Positions 1-4,696 of a stretch of DNA of 5,316 bases are shown piece by piece (within the stretch, counting starts at the first letter, position 1; every line of letters starts with the position of its first letter). The stretch covers positions 1 through 5,316 of the forward strand of contig JALSIK010000061.1 of assembly GCA_026990045.1 (NCBI GenBank), read 5' to 3'. A model generated the notes under the pieces. It had not been told where the DNA came from. It saw only the letters and a list, made by a program, of their open reading frames with translations, and searched no databases. Source of the stretch: Chromatiales bacterium (GTDB taxonomy: Bacteria > Pseudomonadota > Gammaproteobacteria > CAMYNG01). Position numbers and translations under genes: made by a program.

Positions 1-749
1 AGCTTCTGGAGCATGGCCTGCACCCGCTGGCCCTGCACCATCTGCGTGAGCTGCGGCCGCACGGCCTCGAAGGTGGGCGGCTCCTGGCTGCGGCTGTCCT
101 CCAGCAGGATCACGTGCCAGCCGTACTGGGTCTTGACCGGCGTCCTGGTGTACTTGCCCTTTTCCAGCTTGGCCACGGCGGCGGCGAACGGCGGCACCAT
201 CTGTCCCAGGCGGAACCAGCCCAGGTCGCCGCCCTGCTTGCCGCTGGGGCCGGTGGACTTCTCCTTGGCCAGCTTGGCGAAGTCGGCCCCCTTGTCCAGT
301 TGCTCGATGACGGCCTTGGCTTCCTTCTCGGTCTTGACCAGGATGTGGCGGGCCTTGAACTCGCGGAAGTCCGCCCCCTTGACCAGGCGGTCGTACTCCT
401 GCTTGAGCTCCTTGTCCGAGATGGGCTGATCGGCGAACGCCTTGTTGATCACGGCCCGCACCAGGGTGTTGATGCGCTGCTGCTCCAGGCGGAAGGCCAC
501 CTCCGGGTCCTGGTCCAGTTTCTGGCGCACGGCCTCCTGGTACAGCAGCTCGCGGTTGATGAGCTCGTCCAGCACGGCCTGGTGGTCTTCCGGCGTCGGC
601 GCGCGCTTGTTCTGGCGCGCCCGCTGCTGCAGGAAGCGGTCGTAGGTGCGGGCATCGATGGGCTTGCCGTTGACCGTGGCGGGCGGCTTGGCCGCCCAGG
701 CGGCGCCGGCAACGGCCAGGGAGAGGAGCAGGGTGGTGATGGTCTTCAT
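1..749 (-). CDS. Periplasmic parvulin-type peptidyl-prolyl cis-trans isomerase (PpiC/SurA-like), 3' end outside window
   Basis: This probably encodes an exported foldase that isomerises X-Pro bonds during outer-membrane or periplasmic protein folding. The 249 visible codons begin with a signal peptide: MKT, a hydrophobic core at residues 4-16, and an AWA cleavage site at 17-19. A helical SurA-N-like region follows at about 25-125, with NGKPI at 27-31 and ELINRELLY at 62-70. The parvulin domain at about 131-218 shows RHIL at 134-137, GGDLGWF at 173-179, MVPPF at 184-188 and YGWHV at 209-213, which are the usual fold and active-site positions. GAGGAA at 765-760, 10 bases before the ATG, supports the start. 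It lies 59 bases after bolA on the same strand and is probably the last gene of the run seen here. Related single-domain proteins are around 260 residues, so only a short tail should be missing. The family call is firm; which paralogue it is cannot be settled. Confidence 0.92.
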   Translation of the reverse strand, partial: MKTITTLLLSLAVAGAAWAAKPPATVNGKPIDARTYDRFLQQRARQNKRAPTPEDHQAVLDELINRELLYQEAVRQKLDQDPEVAFRLEQQRINTLVRAVINKAFADQPISDKELKQEYDRLVKGADFREFKARHILVKTEKEAKAVIEQLDKGADFAKLAKEKSTGPSGKQGGDLGWFRLGQMVPPFAAAVAKLEKGKYTRTPVKTQYGWHVILLEDSRSQEPPTFEAVRPQLTQMVQGQRVQAMLQK

Positions 750-759
750 GGATCTGGGA

Positions 760-765
760 TTCCTC
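760..765 (-). promoter_or_regulatory. Ribosome binding site of the PPIase gene
   Basis: The minus strand reads GAGGAA here, 10 bases before the ATG at 749-747. A good Shine-Dalgarno site fixes this start, and the signal peptide begins directly at that ATG. The 59-base gap to bolA also contains a small GC-rich inverted repeat (CCGG-CAGG-CCGG on the plus strand, 793-804). It has no T-tract, so I do not call it a terminator. Confidence 0.6.
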
Positions 766-808
766 GCAGGATGATGTGAATGGATGACTCGGCCGGCAGG
801 CCGGGGGA

Positions 809-1084
809 TCACTGGACCTCTTCGGGTGCCGACGCCTTGATGCTCAGGGCATGGATCTCGCCGTGCATGGCGTCGCCCATGGCATCGTAGACCATGCGGT
901 GGCGCTCCAGCAGGCTCTTGCCGGCGAAGGCGGCGGAGACGATGGTGACCTGGAAATGGCCGCCGCCGCGGGCCTGGGCATGACCCGCGTGCTTGTGGCT
1001 TTCGTCCACGATCTCCAGGCGCAGCGGGTCCAGCGCCGCGGTCAGGCGCTCGCGGATGAGGGCTTCACGGTCCGTTGCGGTCAT
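809..1084 (-). CDS. bolA: BolA family protein
   Basis: This is a 91-residue cytoplasmic BolA protein. In this family members pair with monothiol glutaredoxins around a [2Fe-2S] cluster. E. coli BolA also affects cell shape and stress-phase gene expression. The whole BolA fold is present: an N-terminal helix at about 4-17, LEIVDESHKH at 23-32, GGHFQVTIVS at 41-50, the F-G-K-S turn at 53-57, LLERHRMVYDAM at 58-69, and IHALSIKA at 77-84. His78 is the invariant C-terminal histidine. It is slightly shorter than E. coli BolA because it lacks the longer variable tail. The start is set by AAGGTG at 1100-1095, 10 bases upstream, inside the end of yciI. Only one base separates the yciI stop from this ATG, so translation is probably coupled. 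The fold assignment is very secure; a regulatory versus Fe-S role is not decided by sequence. Confidence 0.95.
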   Translation of the reverse strand: MTATDREALIRERLTAALDPLRLEIVDESHKHAGHAQARGGGHFQVTIVSAAFAGKSLLERHRMVYDAMGDAMHGEIHALSIKASAPEEVQ

Positions 1085-1085
1085 G

Positions 1086-1385
1086 TCAGGGCAACACCTT
1101 TATAAATGGTTTCACGTCCACCCGGGCGTACACCCCGGCTGCCACGTAGGGGTCCGCCTCGGCCCAGCTCCGGGCCGCCTCCAGCGAGGCGAACTCGGCC
1201 ACCACCAGCGAGCCGCTGAACCCGGCCGGCCCCGGGTCCTCGGCGTCCACCGCCGGCAGCGGTCCGGCCAGCAGCAGGCGCCCCTCGTCCTTCAGCGCCT
1301 GCAGCCGGCGCAGGTGGTCGGGCCGGGCGCGGCGGCGCCGGTCGAGGCTGTCGGGGTGATCGTGGGCGACGATGGCATAGAACAT
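1086..1385 (-). CDS. yciI: YciI family protein
   Basis: This 99-residue protein matches E. coli YciI closely along its full length and is nearly the same size (98-99 residues). Recognisable blocks are RPDHLRRLQ at 21-29, DEGRLLLAGPLPAVD at 33-47, DPGPAGFSGS at 50-59, AEFASLEAA at 63-71, and ADPYVAAGVY at 77-86. His24 and Asp78 are family-conserved polar residues and candidates for the proposed active site. The fold is a ferredoxin-like barrel related to muconolactone isomerase-type proteins, but no substrate is established. The ATG at 1385 is chosen because it matches the family start and has an excellent GGAGGA at 1399-1394, 8 bases upstream. A longer reading back to 1496 only runs antisense-like through the yciB coding region. 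It sits one base after yciB and one base before bolA. Confidence 0.95.
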   Translation of the reverse strand: MFYAIVAHDHPDSLDRRRRARPDHLRRLQALKDEGRLLLAGPLPAVDAEDPGPAGFSGSLVVAEFASLEAARSWAEADPYVAAGVYARVDVKPFIKVLP

Positions 1386-1386
1386 T

Positions 1387-1965
1387 TCAGCCGTCCTCCG
1401 ACCCGCCGGCGGCGTCCTTGCCCGGCTCGTGGACGTGCCGCGCCAGGTACAGGGCCTGGGCCACCACGAACGCCAGGGTGAGGCCGAGCATACCATAGAG
1501 CTTGAAGTTCACCCACGTGTCCAGTTCAAAGTTGTAGGCGACGTACAGGTTGGCCCCGCCCAGCAGCACGAAGAACCCCGTCCACAGGTCGTTGAGCCGC
1601 CTCCACACGGGCCCCGGCAGGACCAGGGCGTGGCCCAGGGCCCGCTGCACCAGCGGCCGCTTGCCGATGAAGCGGCTGCCGAGGAAGGCCAGGGCGAACA
1701 GCCAGTTCACCGCGGTGGGTTTCCACATGAAGAACACCGGGTCGTGGAACGCCAGGCTCAGCCCGCCCAGCACCATGATGAGCACGAAGGTCACCACCAG
1801 CATGCGTTCCACCTTCCGGTGCCGCCACCAGGCCACGGCGATCTGGACGCCGGCGGTGGCCATGGCCACCGCGGTGGCGGCCAGCGCCCCCTGGAGCGGG
1901 TCGTCGAACAGCTTGAAGGTGACGAAGAACAGGATGACCGGCAGCAGGTCGAACAGGAATTTCAT
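1387..1965 (-). CDS. yciB: Inner membrane-spanning septation protein YciB (IspA/IspZ family)
   Basis: This is a 192-residue polytopic inner-membrane protein of the YciB (intracellular septation protein A) family. In enterics and Shigella it is tied to cell elongation, septation and envelope integrity, and it interacts with division and elongation proteins. The start MKFLFDLLPVILFF aligns with the family N-terminus. Hydrophobic segments lie at roughly 4-19, 25-46, 54-73, 86-100, 128-146 and 155-175. Diagnostic motifs are RKVERM at 50-55, VLGGLSLAFH at 65-74, KRPLVQR at 102-108, LNDLW at 124-128, and WVNFKLYG at 151-158. The C-terminal tail after about 178 is polar and a little longer than in E. 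coli (179 residues). The ATG follows the preceding gene's stop by 10 bases and has no clear Shine-Dalgarno, so its translation probably depends on readthrough of ribosomes from the upstream gene. Confidence 0.96.
   Translation of the reverse strand: MKFLFDLLPVILFFVTFKLFDDPLQGALAATAVAMATAGVQIAVAWWRHRKVERMLVVTFVLIMVLGGLSLAFHDPVFFMWKPTAVNWLFALAFLGSRFIGKRPLVQRALGHALVLPGPVWRRLNDLWTGFFVLLGGANLYVAYNFELDTWVNFKLYGMLGLTLAFVVAQALYLARHVHEPGKDAAGGSEDG
1394..1399 (-). promoter_or_regulatory. Ribosome binding site of yciI
   Basis: The minus strand reads GGAGGA, 8 bases before the ATG at 1385. It lies inside the last codons of yciB. It is the strongest Shine-Dalgarno site in the cluster and rules out the longer alternative start at 1496. 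Confidence 0.75.
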
Positions 1966-1975
1966 GGGAACGGTT

Positions 1976-2743
1976 TCAGTGCAGGGTGCGCTGATGCGAC
2001 AGCTCGTAGTAGCGCTGCATCACCTCGCGCACGTGATCGGGGTAGCCGACGATGTCCATCTGCTCCATGCCCTCGGCGAAGAAGCCCGGGGCATCCTCCG
2101 GCAACAGCTCCAGGATGCGGTCGAACACCGCCTCCATCTCGGCGGGATCGTGGCTGCGCGTGGCGATGATGCCGTGGTTGAGCATGAGCACCCGCCACGG
2201 CCGGCCGGGATCCCGTTGGTCGCGGTCGGCGCGGATCTCCTCGGGCATGGCGGCGGCCAGGTCGTACATGACCTGGGACAGCCGCCGCAGGGCCTCGGTT
2301 CCCGTGGTGGTGTTGGCCAGGTGCGCCACCGCGTTGACCACCGGCTCCGGCGGCCGGATGGTGCCGCCCATGCGCGCGGTCCACAGGGCCGCCGCCACCA
2401 CCATCGCCTCCAGCTCGCGCCGCTCCTCCTCCAGGTCCAGCTCCACCGCCCAGCGGATGAGATCCCCCAGCAGGCGCAGCCCGTAGTCGCACAGCACCCC
2501 GTACTCGTCCTCGTCGGTTTCCGGCAGAGGATCGGGCGTCTCGTCCGCGGGGATCCGGCCGCCGTCGGCCTCGATGCGCTGGAGAATGGCGAAGTACTGG
2601 CCCAGGGCACGGCCCAGCAGGTCCGGCGGCGGGGCGTCGGGCAGGCGGGCGGCGCGCTGCTGGCGCGCGCGCTCGATGGCGGCGGCGCTGCGCTGCACCC
2701 GGGTCTCCGTCTCGTGCAGGGTCCAGTCGGGTTCGTCGTTCAT
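1976..2743 (-). CDS. Conserved-looking protein of unknown function, first gene of the yciB operon
   Basis: I do not recognise a named family. The 255-residue product has no signal peptide or membrane segment and is acidic and mostly helical. After an Arg/Gln/Ala-rich helix at about 12-33 comes a Pro-rich linker (35-41). A helix at 42-60, an acidic linker at 64-81 (ADETPDPLPETDEDE) and an alternating hydrophobic/charged core at 82-125 follow. The C-terminal third looks most constrained: VLMLNHGIIATRSHDP at 185-200, LLPEDAPGFFAEGMEQMDIVGYP at 213-235, and a final helix VREVMQRYYELSH at 238-250. Codon use is GC-rich at third positions like its neighbours, so it is a real gene. I chose the ATG at 2743 because the likely -10 box at 2793-2788 lies downstream of the longer candidate start at 2815. 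No strong ribosome site is visible. It reads into yciB across 10 bases. Confidence 0.85.
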   Translation of the reverse strand: MNDEPDWTLHETETRVQRSAAAIERARQQRAARLPDAPPPDLLGRALGQYFAILQRIEADGGRIPADETPDPLPETDEDEYGVLCDYGLRLLGDLIRWAVELDLEEERRELEAMVVAAALWTARMGGTIRPPEPVVNAVAHLANTTTGTEALRRLSQVMYDLAAAMPEEIRADRDQRDPGRPWRVLMLNHGIIATRSHDPAEMEAVFDRILELLPEDAPGFFAEGMEQMDIVGYPDHVREVMQRYYELSHQRTLH

Positions 2744-2787
2744 ACCGGCGGCGGGCGGCCTGCGGGTGGCCGCGGGAGCCGGGCGCC

Positions 2788-2793
2788 ACTGTA
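2788..2793 (-). promoter_or_regulatory. Putative promoter (-10) of the leftward yciB-yciI-bolA-PPIase operon
   Basis: The minus strand reads TACAGT (4 of 6 matches to TATAAT) within GTGCTACAGTGG. A start about 7 bases on would fall near 2781, giving a leader of roughly 38 bases to the ATG at 2743. No convincing -35 hexamer is visible at 16-18 bases. It is supported mainly by position, as the only intergenic space in front of the five leftward genes. Confidence 0.4.
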
Positions 2794-2822
2794 GCACAAC
2801 GGGCACGGCTGCCACAGGAGGC

Positions 2823-2852
2823 GCGACACGCCCCCGTCCCCTGGGCTACACT
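2823..2852 (+). promoter_or_regulatory. Putative promoter of rnm-yciO, nearly leaderless
   Basis: GCGACA at 2823-2828 (matching the GACA of TTGACA) and TACACT at 2847-2852 (4 of 6 matches to TATAAT) are separated by 18 bases. The predicted transcription start is near 2859-2860, leaving only 3 or 4 bases before the ATG at 2863. No Shine-Dalgarno precedes that ATG, which fits a leaderless or near-leaderless message. The promoter is inferred from sequence only. Confidence 0.4.
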
Positions 2853-2862
2853 GCCGGCCGCC

Positions 2863-3717
2863 ATGGCGTACAACTACGATCTGCATGCCCATTCCACCGC
2901 CTCCGACGGCACCCTGACTCCGGCGGAGCTGGTGGCCCGCGCCCGTGCCCAGGGCGTCCACGTGCTGGCACTCACCGATCACGACGACGTGGGCGGGCTG
3001 GCCGAGGCCGCGGCGGCGGCGCACGAGGAGGGCGTGGCACTGGTGCCCGGCATCGAGCTCTCGGTCACCTGGTCGCACCAGACCATCCACATCGTCGGCC
3101 TGGGCATCGACCCGGACCACGAGGCGCTGGCCGCCGGCATCGCCCGCCAGCACGCCTTCCGCGCCTGGCGGGCACAGGAGATCGGACGCCGGCTGGAGAA
3201 GAAGGGCATCGGCGGCGCGCTGGAAGGGGCCCGGCGGCTGGCCCGGGGCGAGATCGTCAGCCGCACCCATTTCGCCCGTTTCCTGGTGGAGCAGGGCCAT
3301 GCCGCCAGCGTGCAGGAAGTCTTCCGCCGCTACCTGGTGCGGGGCAAGCCGGGCTACGTGCCCGGAGACTGGGCCACGCTGGAAGAGGTGGTGGGCTGGA
3401 TCACGGCCGCCGGGGGCCAGGCGGTGCTGGCCCACCCGGCCCGCTACCGCCTCTCGGCCAGCCGCCTGCGCCGGCTGGCGGCCGAGTTCCGCGACCTGGG
3501 GGGCACGGCGCTGGAAGTCCTCTCGGGCAGCCAGGCCCGGGACCACGCCGTTCACCTGGCCCAGCTCGCCCGCCGCTGCGGGCTGGCCGCCTCGCGGGGC
3601 TCCGACTACCACGGTCCGCCCAGTCCCTGGGTGGAGCTGGGGCGGCTGCCGCCCCTGCCCGAGGGCTGCACCGCCATCTGGGAGACGTCCGGCTGGACCG
3701 GCCCCGTGGCCGCCTGA
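2863..3717 (+). CDS. rnm: PHP-domain 5'-3' exoribonuclease, RNase AM type (YciV/TrpH)
   Basis: The 284-residue protein matches E. coli RNase AM (YciV, formerly TrpH; 293 residues) from end to end. That enzyme trims 5' ends of rRNA precursors and also hydrolyses 3',5'-nucleotide bisphosphates. Members use a tri-metal PHP centre. Visible metal ligands are H8 and H10 (DLHAHST), D15, H40 (TDHD), E65 (PGIELS), H76 (IHIVG), H191 (LAHP), and D248 and H250 (GSDYH). The complete set suggests an active enzyme. The insertion subdomain at about 95-170 keeps RRLEKKGIGGALEGARRLA, then RTHFARFLVE at 134-143 and RYLVRGKPGYVP at 156-167. The ATG at 2863 gives the family N-terminus and lacks a Shine-Dalgarno (see the promoter entry). 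It is followed 5 bases later by yciO, an arrangement that recurs in gammaproteobacteria. Function is inferred from homology. Confidence 0.95.
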   Translation: MAYNYDLHAHSTASDGTLTPAELVARARAQGVHVLALTDHDDVGGLAEAAAAAHEEGVALVPGIELSVTWSHQTIHIVGLGIDPDHEALAAGIARQHAFRAWRAQEIGRRLEKKGIGGALEGARRLARGEIVSRTHFARFLVEQGHAASVQEVFRRYLVRGKPGYVPGDWATLEEVVGWITAAGGQAVLAHPARYRLSASRLRRLAAEFRDLGGTALEVLSGSQARDHAVHLAQLARRCGLAASRGSDYHGPPSPWVELGRLPPLPEGCTAIWETSGWTGPVAA

Positions 3718-3722
3718 GGGCC

Positions 3723-4346
3723 ATGGCCCGCTACCTGGCCATCCACCCCGACAATCCCCAGCCGCGCCTGGTGCGGCAGGCGGTGGACATGCTGCGCCAG
3801 GGCGCGGTCATGGCCTGGCCCACCGATTCGGCCTATGCCCTGGGCTGCCACCTGGGCGACAAGGGGGCGGTGGAACGCATGCGCCGCATCCGCCAGGTGG
3901 ACGAAAAGCACAACCTGACCCTGGTGTGCCGCGACCTGTCGGAGATCGCCACCTACGCCAGGGTGGACAACCGCCTCTACCGCCTGCTCAAGGCGGTCAC
4001 CCCCGGGCCCTACACCTTCATCCTCCAGGCCACGCGGGAGGTGCCGCGGCGCATGATGCATCCCAGGCGGCGCACCATCGGCATCCGCATCCCCGACCAC
4101 GTCATCGCGCAGGCCCTGCTGGAGGCCCTGGGCGAGCCCATCATGAGCACCACCCTCATCCTGCCCGGCGACGAGCACCCCCTCACCGACCCGGAAGACA
4201 TCCGGGAGCGCCTGGACGCCCAGCTCGACCTCATCATCGACGGCGGCAACTGCGGCCTGGAACCCACCACCGTGGTGGATCTCACCGGCGAGACCCCGGT
4301 CATCGTGCGCCGCGGCAAGGGGGACGCGGCGCCGTTCGGCGGATGA
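3723..4346 (+). CDS. yciO: YciO, TsaC/Sua5-family (YrdC-like) protein
   Basis: This 207-residue protein is a full-length match to E. coli YciO (206 residues). YciO is a paralogue of the threonylcarbamoyl-AMP synthases TsaC/Sua5 that start t6A synthesis on ANN-decoding tRNAs. Its own cellular role is not firmly known. Motifs of the fold are IHPDNPQPRL at 7-16, PTDSAYALG at 33-41 (TsaC proteins usually have PTDTVYGLG), the basic KHNLTLVCRDL at 62-72, TPGPYTFIL at 93-101, RRTIGIRIP at 116-124, LGEPIMSTTL at 136-145, and PTTVVDL at 181-187. The IHPDNPQ start and PTDSxYALG mark it as YciO rather than TsaC. The ATG lies 5 bases after the rnm stop. The only ribosome-site-like stretch, GAGGG, overlaps that stop and is very close, so coupling with rnm is likely. 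The in-frame open stretch upstream to 2574 is antisense noise. Confidence 0.95.
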   Translation: MARYLAIHPDNPQPRLVRQAVDMLRQGAVMAWPTDSAYALGCHLGDKGAVERMRRIRQVDEKHNLTLVCRDLSEIATYARVDNRLYRLLKAVTPGPYTFILQATREVPRRMMHPRRRTIGIRIPDHVIAQALLEALGEPIMSTTLILPGDEHPLTDPEDIRERLDAQLDLIIDGGNCGLEPTTVVDLTGETPVIVRRGKGDAAPFGG

Positions 4347-4388
4347 CGGGGCCGGCCCCCTGCGCGGGCTGCTTATCCAGGAGAGTAG

Positions 4389-4418
4389 GGCGGCTTGAGC
4401 ACGGCGAAAGCCGCCGTG
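4389..4418. repeat. Overlapping, mutually exclusive inverted repeats
   Basis: Stem A pairs GGCGGCTT (4389-4396) with AAGCCGCC (4408-4415), 8 perfect pairs around an 11-base loop. Stem B pairs CACGGCG (4400-4406) with CGCCGTG (4412-4418), 7 perfect pairs around AAAGC. They share bases 4412-4415 and so cannot coexist. A third option pairs CCGCC (4411-4415) with GGCGG (4422-4426), and GGCGG there can also pair with CCGCC at 4440-4444. The preceding GTAGGGCGG (4385-4393) resembles the start of short intergenic repeats that I recall being scattered in many proteobacterial genomes. Copy number cannot be judged from one window. Confidence 0.5.
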
Positions 4419-4447
4419 ACAGGCGGTGATGTTTCGTGCCCGCCCCG

Positions 4448-4470
4448 GCGGCATCGCTTCGCGGTGCCGC
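4448..4470. repeat. Strong hairpin with 10-pair stem
   Basis: GCGGCATCGC (4448-4457) and GCGGTGCCGC (4461-4470) pair over 10 positions with one G-U wobble as plus-strand RNA, closed by the three-base loop TTC (or 9 pairs with a 5-base loop). On the minus strand the same pair would be A-C, so folding favours the plus-strand transcript slightly. No T-tract follows. The 3' arm could alternatively pair with GGCACCGC at 4484-4491. Confidence 0.55.
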
Positions 4471-4483
4471 TCAGCGCGGGCCC

Positions 4484-4515
4484 GGCACCGCCGGTACCTG
4501 GGGGCTGCCGGTGCC
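4484..4515. repeat. Inverted repeat GGCACCG/CGGTGCC
   Basis: GGCACCG (4484-4490) and CGGTGCC (4509-4515) form 7 perfect pairs around an 18-base loop. CGGTGCC also occurs at 4462-4468 inside the previous hairpin, so the 4484-4490 arm has two possible partners. Confidence 0.4.
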
Positions 4516-4519
4516 CTCG

Positions 4520-4549
4520 CCTGGGGGCATGAGGCGGCCGCGCCCCAGG
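4520..4549. repeat. Inverted repeat CCTGGGG/CCCCAGG upstream of the trpS promoter
   Basis: CCTGGGG (4520-4526) and CCCCAGG (4543-4549) form 7 perfect pairs around a 16-base loop. The element ends 36 bases before the TATAAT box. It could be a terminator-like stem lacking a T-tract, or a regulatory site at the promoter; the sequence does not decide. Confidence 0.35.
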
Positions 4550-4562
4550 GCCCGCCCGCGCC

Positions 4563-4591
4563 TTCCGGGGCCGGTGCGGGGCCGGTATAAT
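4563..4591 (+). promoter_or_regulatory. Putative trpS promoter
   Basis: An exact TATAAT lies at 4586-4591 within very GC-rich surroundings, where it is unlikely by chance. The best -35 candidate with 17-base spacing is TTCCGG at 4563-4568, which keeps only the leading TT, so an activator or a strong -10 may compensate. The predicted transcription start is about 4597-4598, which gives trpS its own promoter and a leader of about 95 bases. Confidence 0.6.
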
Positions 4592-4597
4592 CGCCCC

Positions 4598-4696
4598 ATG
4601 ACGGAACCCGATAACCCTTGCTGTAGTAGGGACATCCAGGCCGCCGCCCAGCCTGCGCCCGCTCCCGCTGTCTGTGCCGGAGCCACAACTCATTGA
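4598..4696 (+). CDS. Possible leaderless 32-codon upstream ORF coupled to trpS
   Basis: An ATG at the predicted transcription start opens a 32-codon frame. It begins MTEPDNPCC, continues through an Ala/Pro-rich middle, and ends ATTH before a TGA at 4694-4696. The TGA overlaps the trpS TTG start (4693-4695) by two bases, a classic coupling geometry. Against it, there are no Trp codons, so it is not a Trp attenuator peptide. About 18 of 31 third positions are G or C, clearly fewer than in neighbouring genes, so it lacks the usual coding bias. It may simply be untranslated leader, or a leader peptide whose passage, not product, matters. It has two adjacent Cys codons at positions 8 and 9 and a third Cys near the end. 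Confidence 0.3.
   Translation: MTEPDNPCCSRDIQAAAQPAPAPAVCAGATTH
4679..4682 (+). promoter_or_regulatory. Ribosome binding site deciding the trpS start
   Basis: GGAG sits 10 bases before the TTG at 4693. No ATG or GTG lies in frame between the upstream stop (TAG at 4627-4629) and this point, and the next in-frame candidates (GTG 4723, ATG 4735) lack a ribosome site. This makes TTG the best start. Confidence 0.45.

Larger units (their letters stand above)
4347..4585. other. Gene-free, hairpin-rich stretch between yciO and the trpS promoter
   Basis: No believable gene was found on either strand. Frames that stay open here are Pro/Arg/Gly-rich shadows of high GC. It begins with a perfect 12-base palindrome, GGGGCCGGCCCC (4348-4359), two bases after the yciO stop codon. 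It then holds four successive inverted repeats, annotated separately. None is followed by a T-run, so no standard intrinsic terminator separates yciO from trpS. Termination, if any, would have to be Rho-dependent, or the message may run into trpS. Confidence 0.6.

Noticed and set aside
750..808. Terminator between bolA and the PPIase gene
   Set aside because: The CCGG-based inverted repeat at 793-804 is only four pairs and has no T-tract.
1550..2794. A 414-codon plus-strand open frame
   Set aside because: It runs antisense through yciB and the unknown gene, is Arg/Ser/His/Gly-rich with no recognisable motif, and is a typical GC-rich shadow. The minus-strand genes beneath it have clear family matches or coding bias.
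2744..2815. Longer start (ATG at 2815) for the unknown gene
   Set aside because: The extra 24 residues are low-complexity Pro/Ala/Arg and would begin upstream of the likely -10 box at 2793-2788.
2574..3722. N-terminal extension of yciO in the same open frame
   Set aside because: The extension is antisense-like noise across rnm. YciO family length and the IHPDNPQ start fix the ATG at 3723.
2945..4429. A 494-codon plus-strand open frame overlapping rnm and yciO
   Set aside because: It is out of frame with two firmly identified genes and is made of Pro/Arg/Ala/Trp low-complexity sequence.
4598..4696. Trp-codon attenuator controlling trpS
   Set aside because: The small frame contains no Trp codon and no terminator with a T-run lies between it and trpS.
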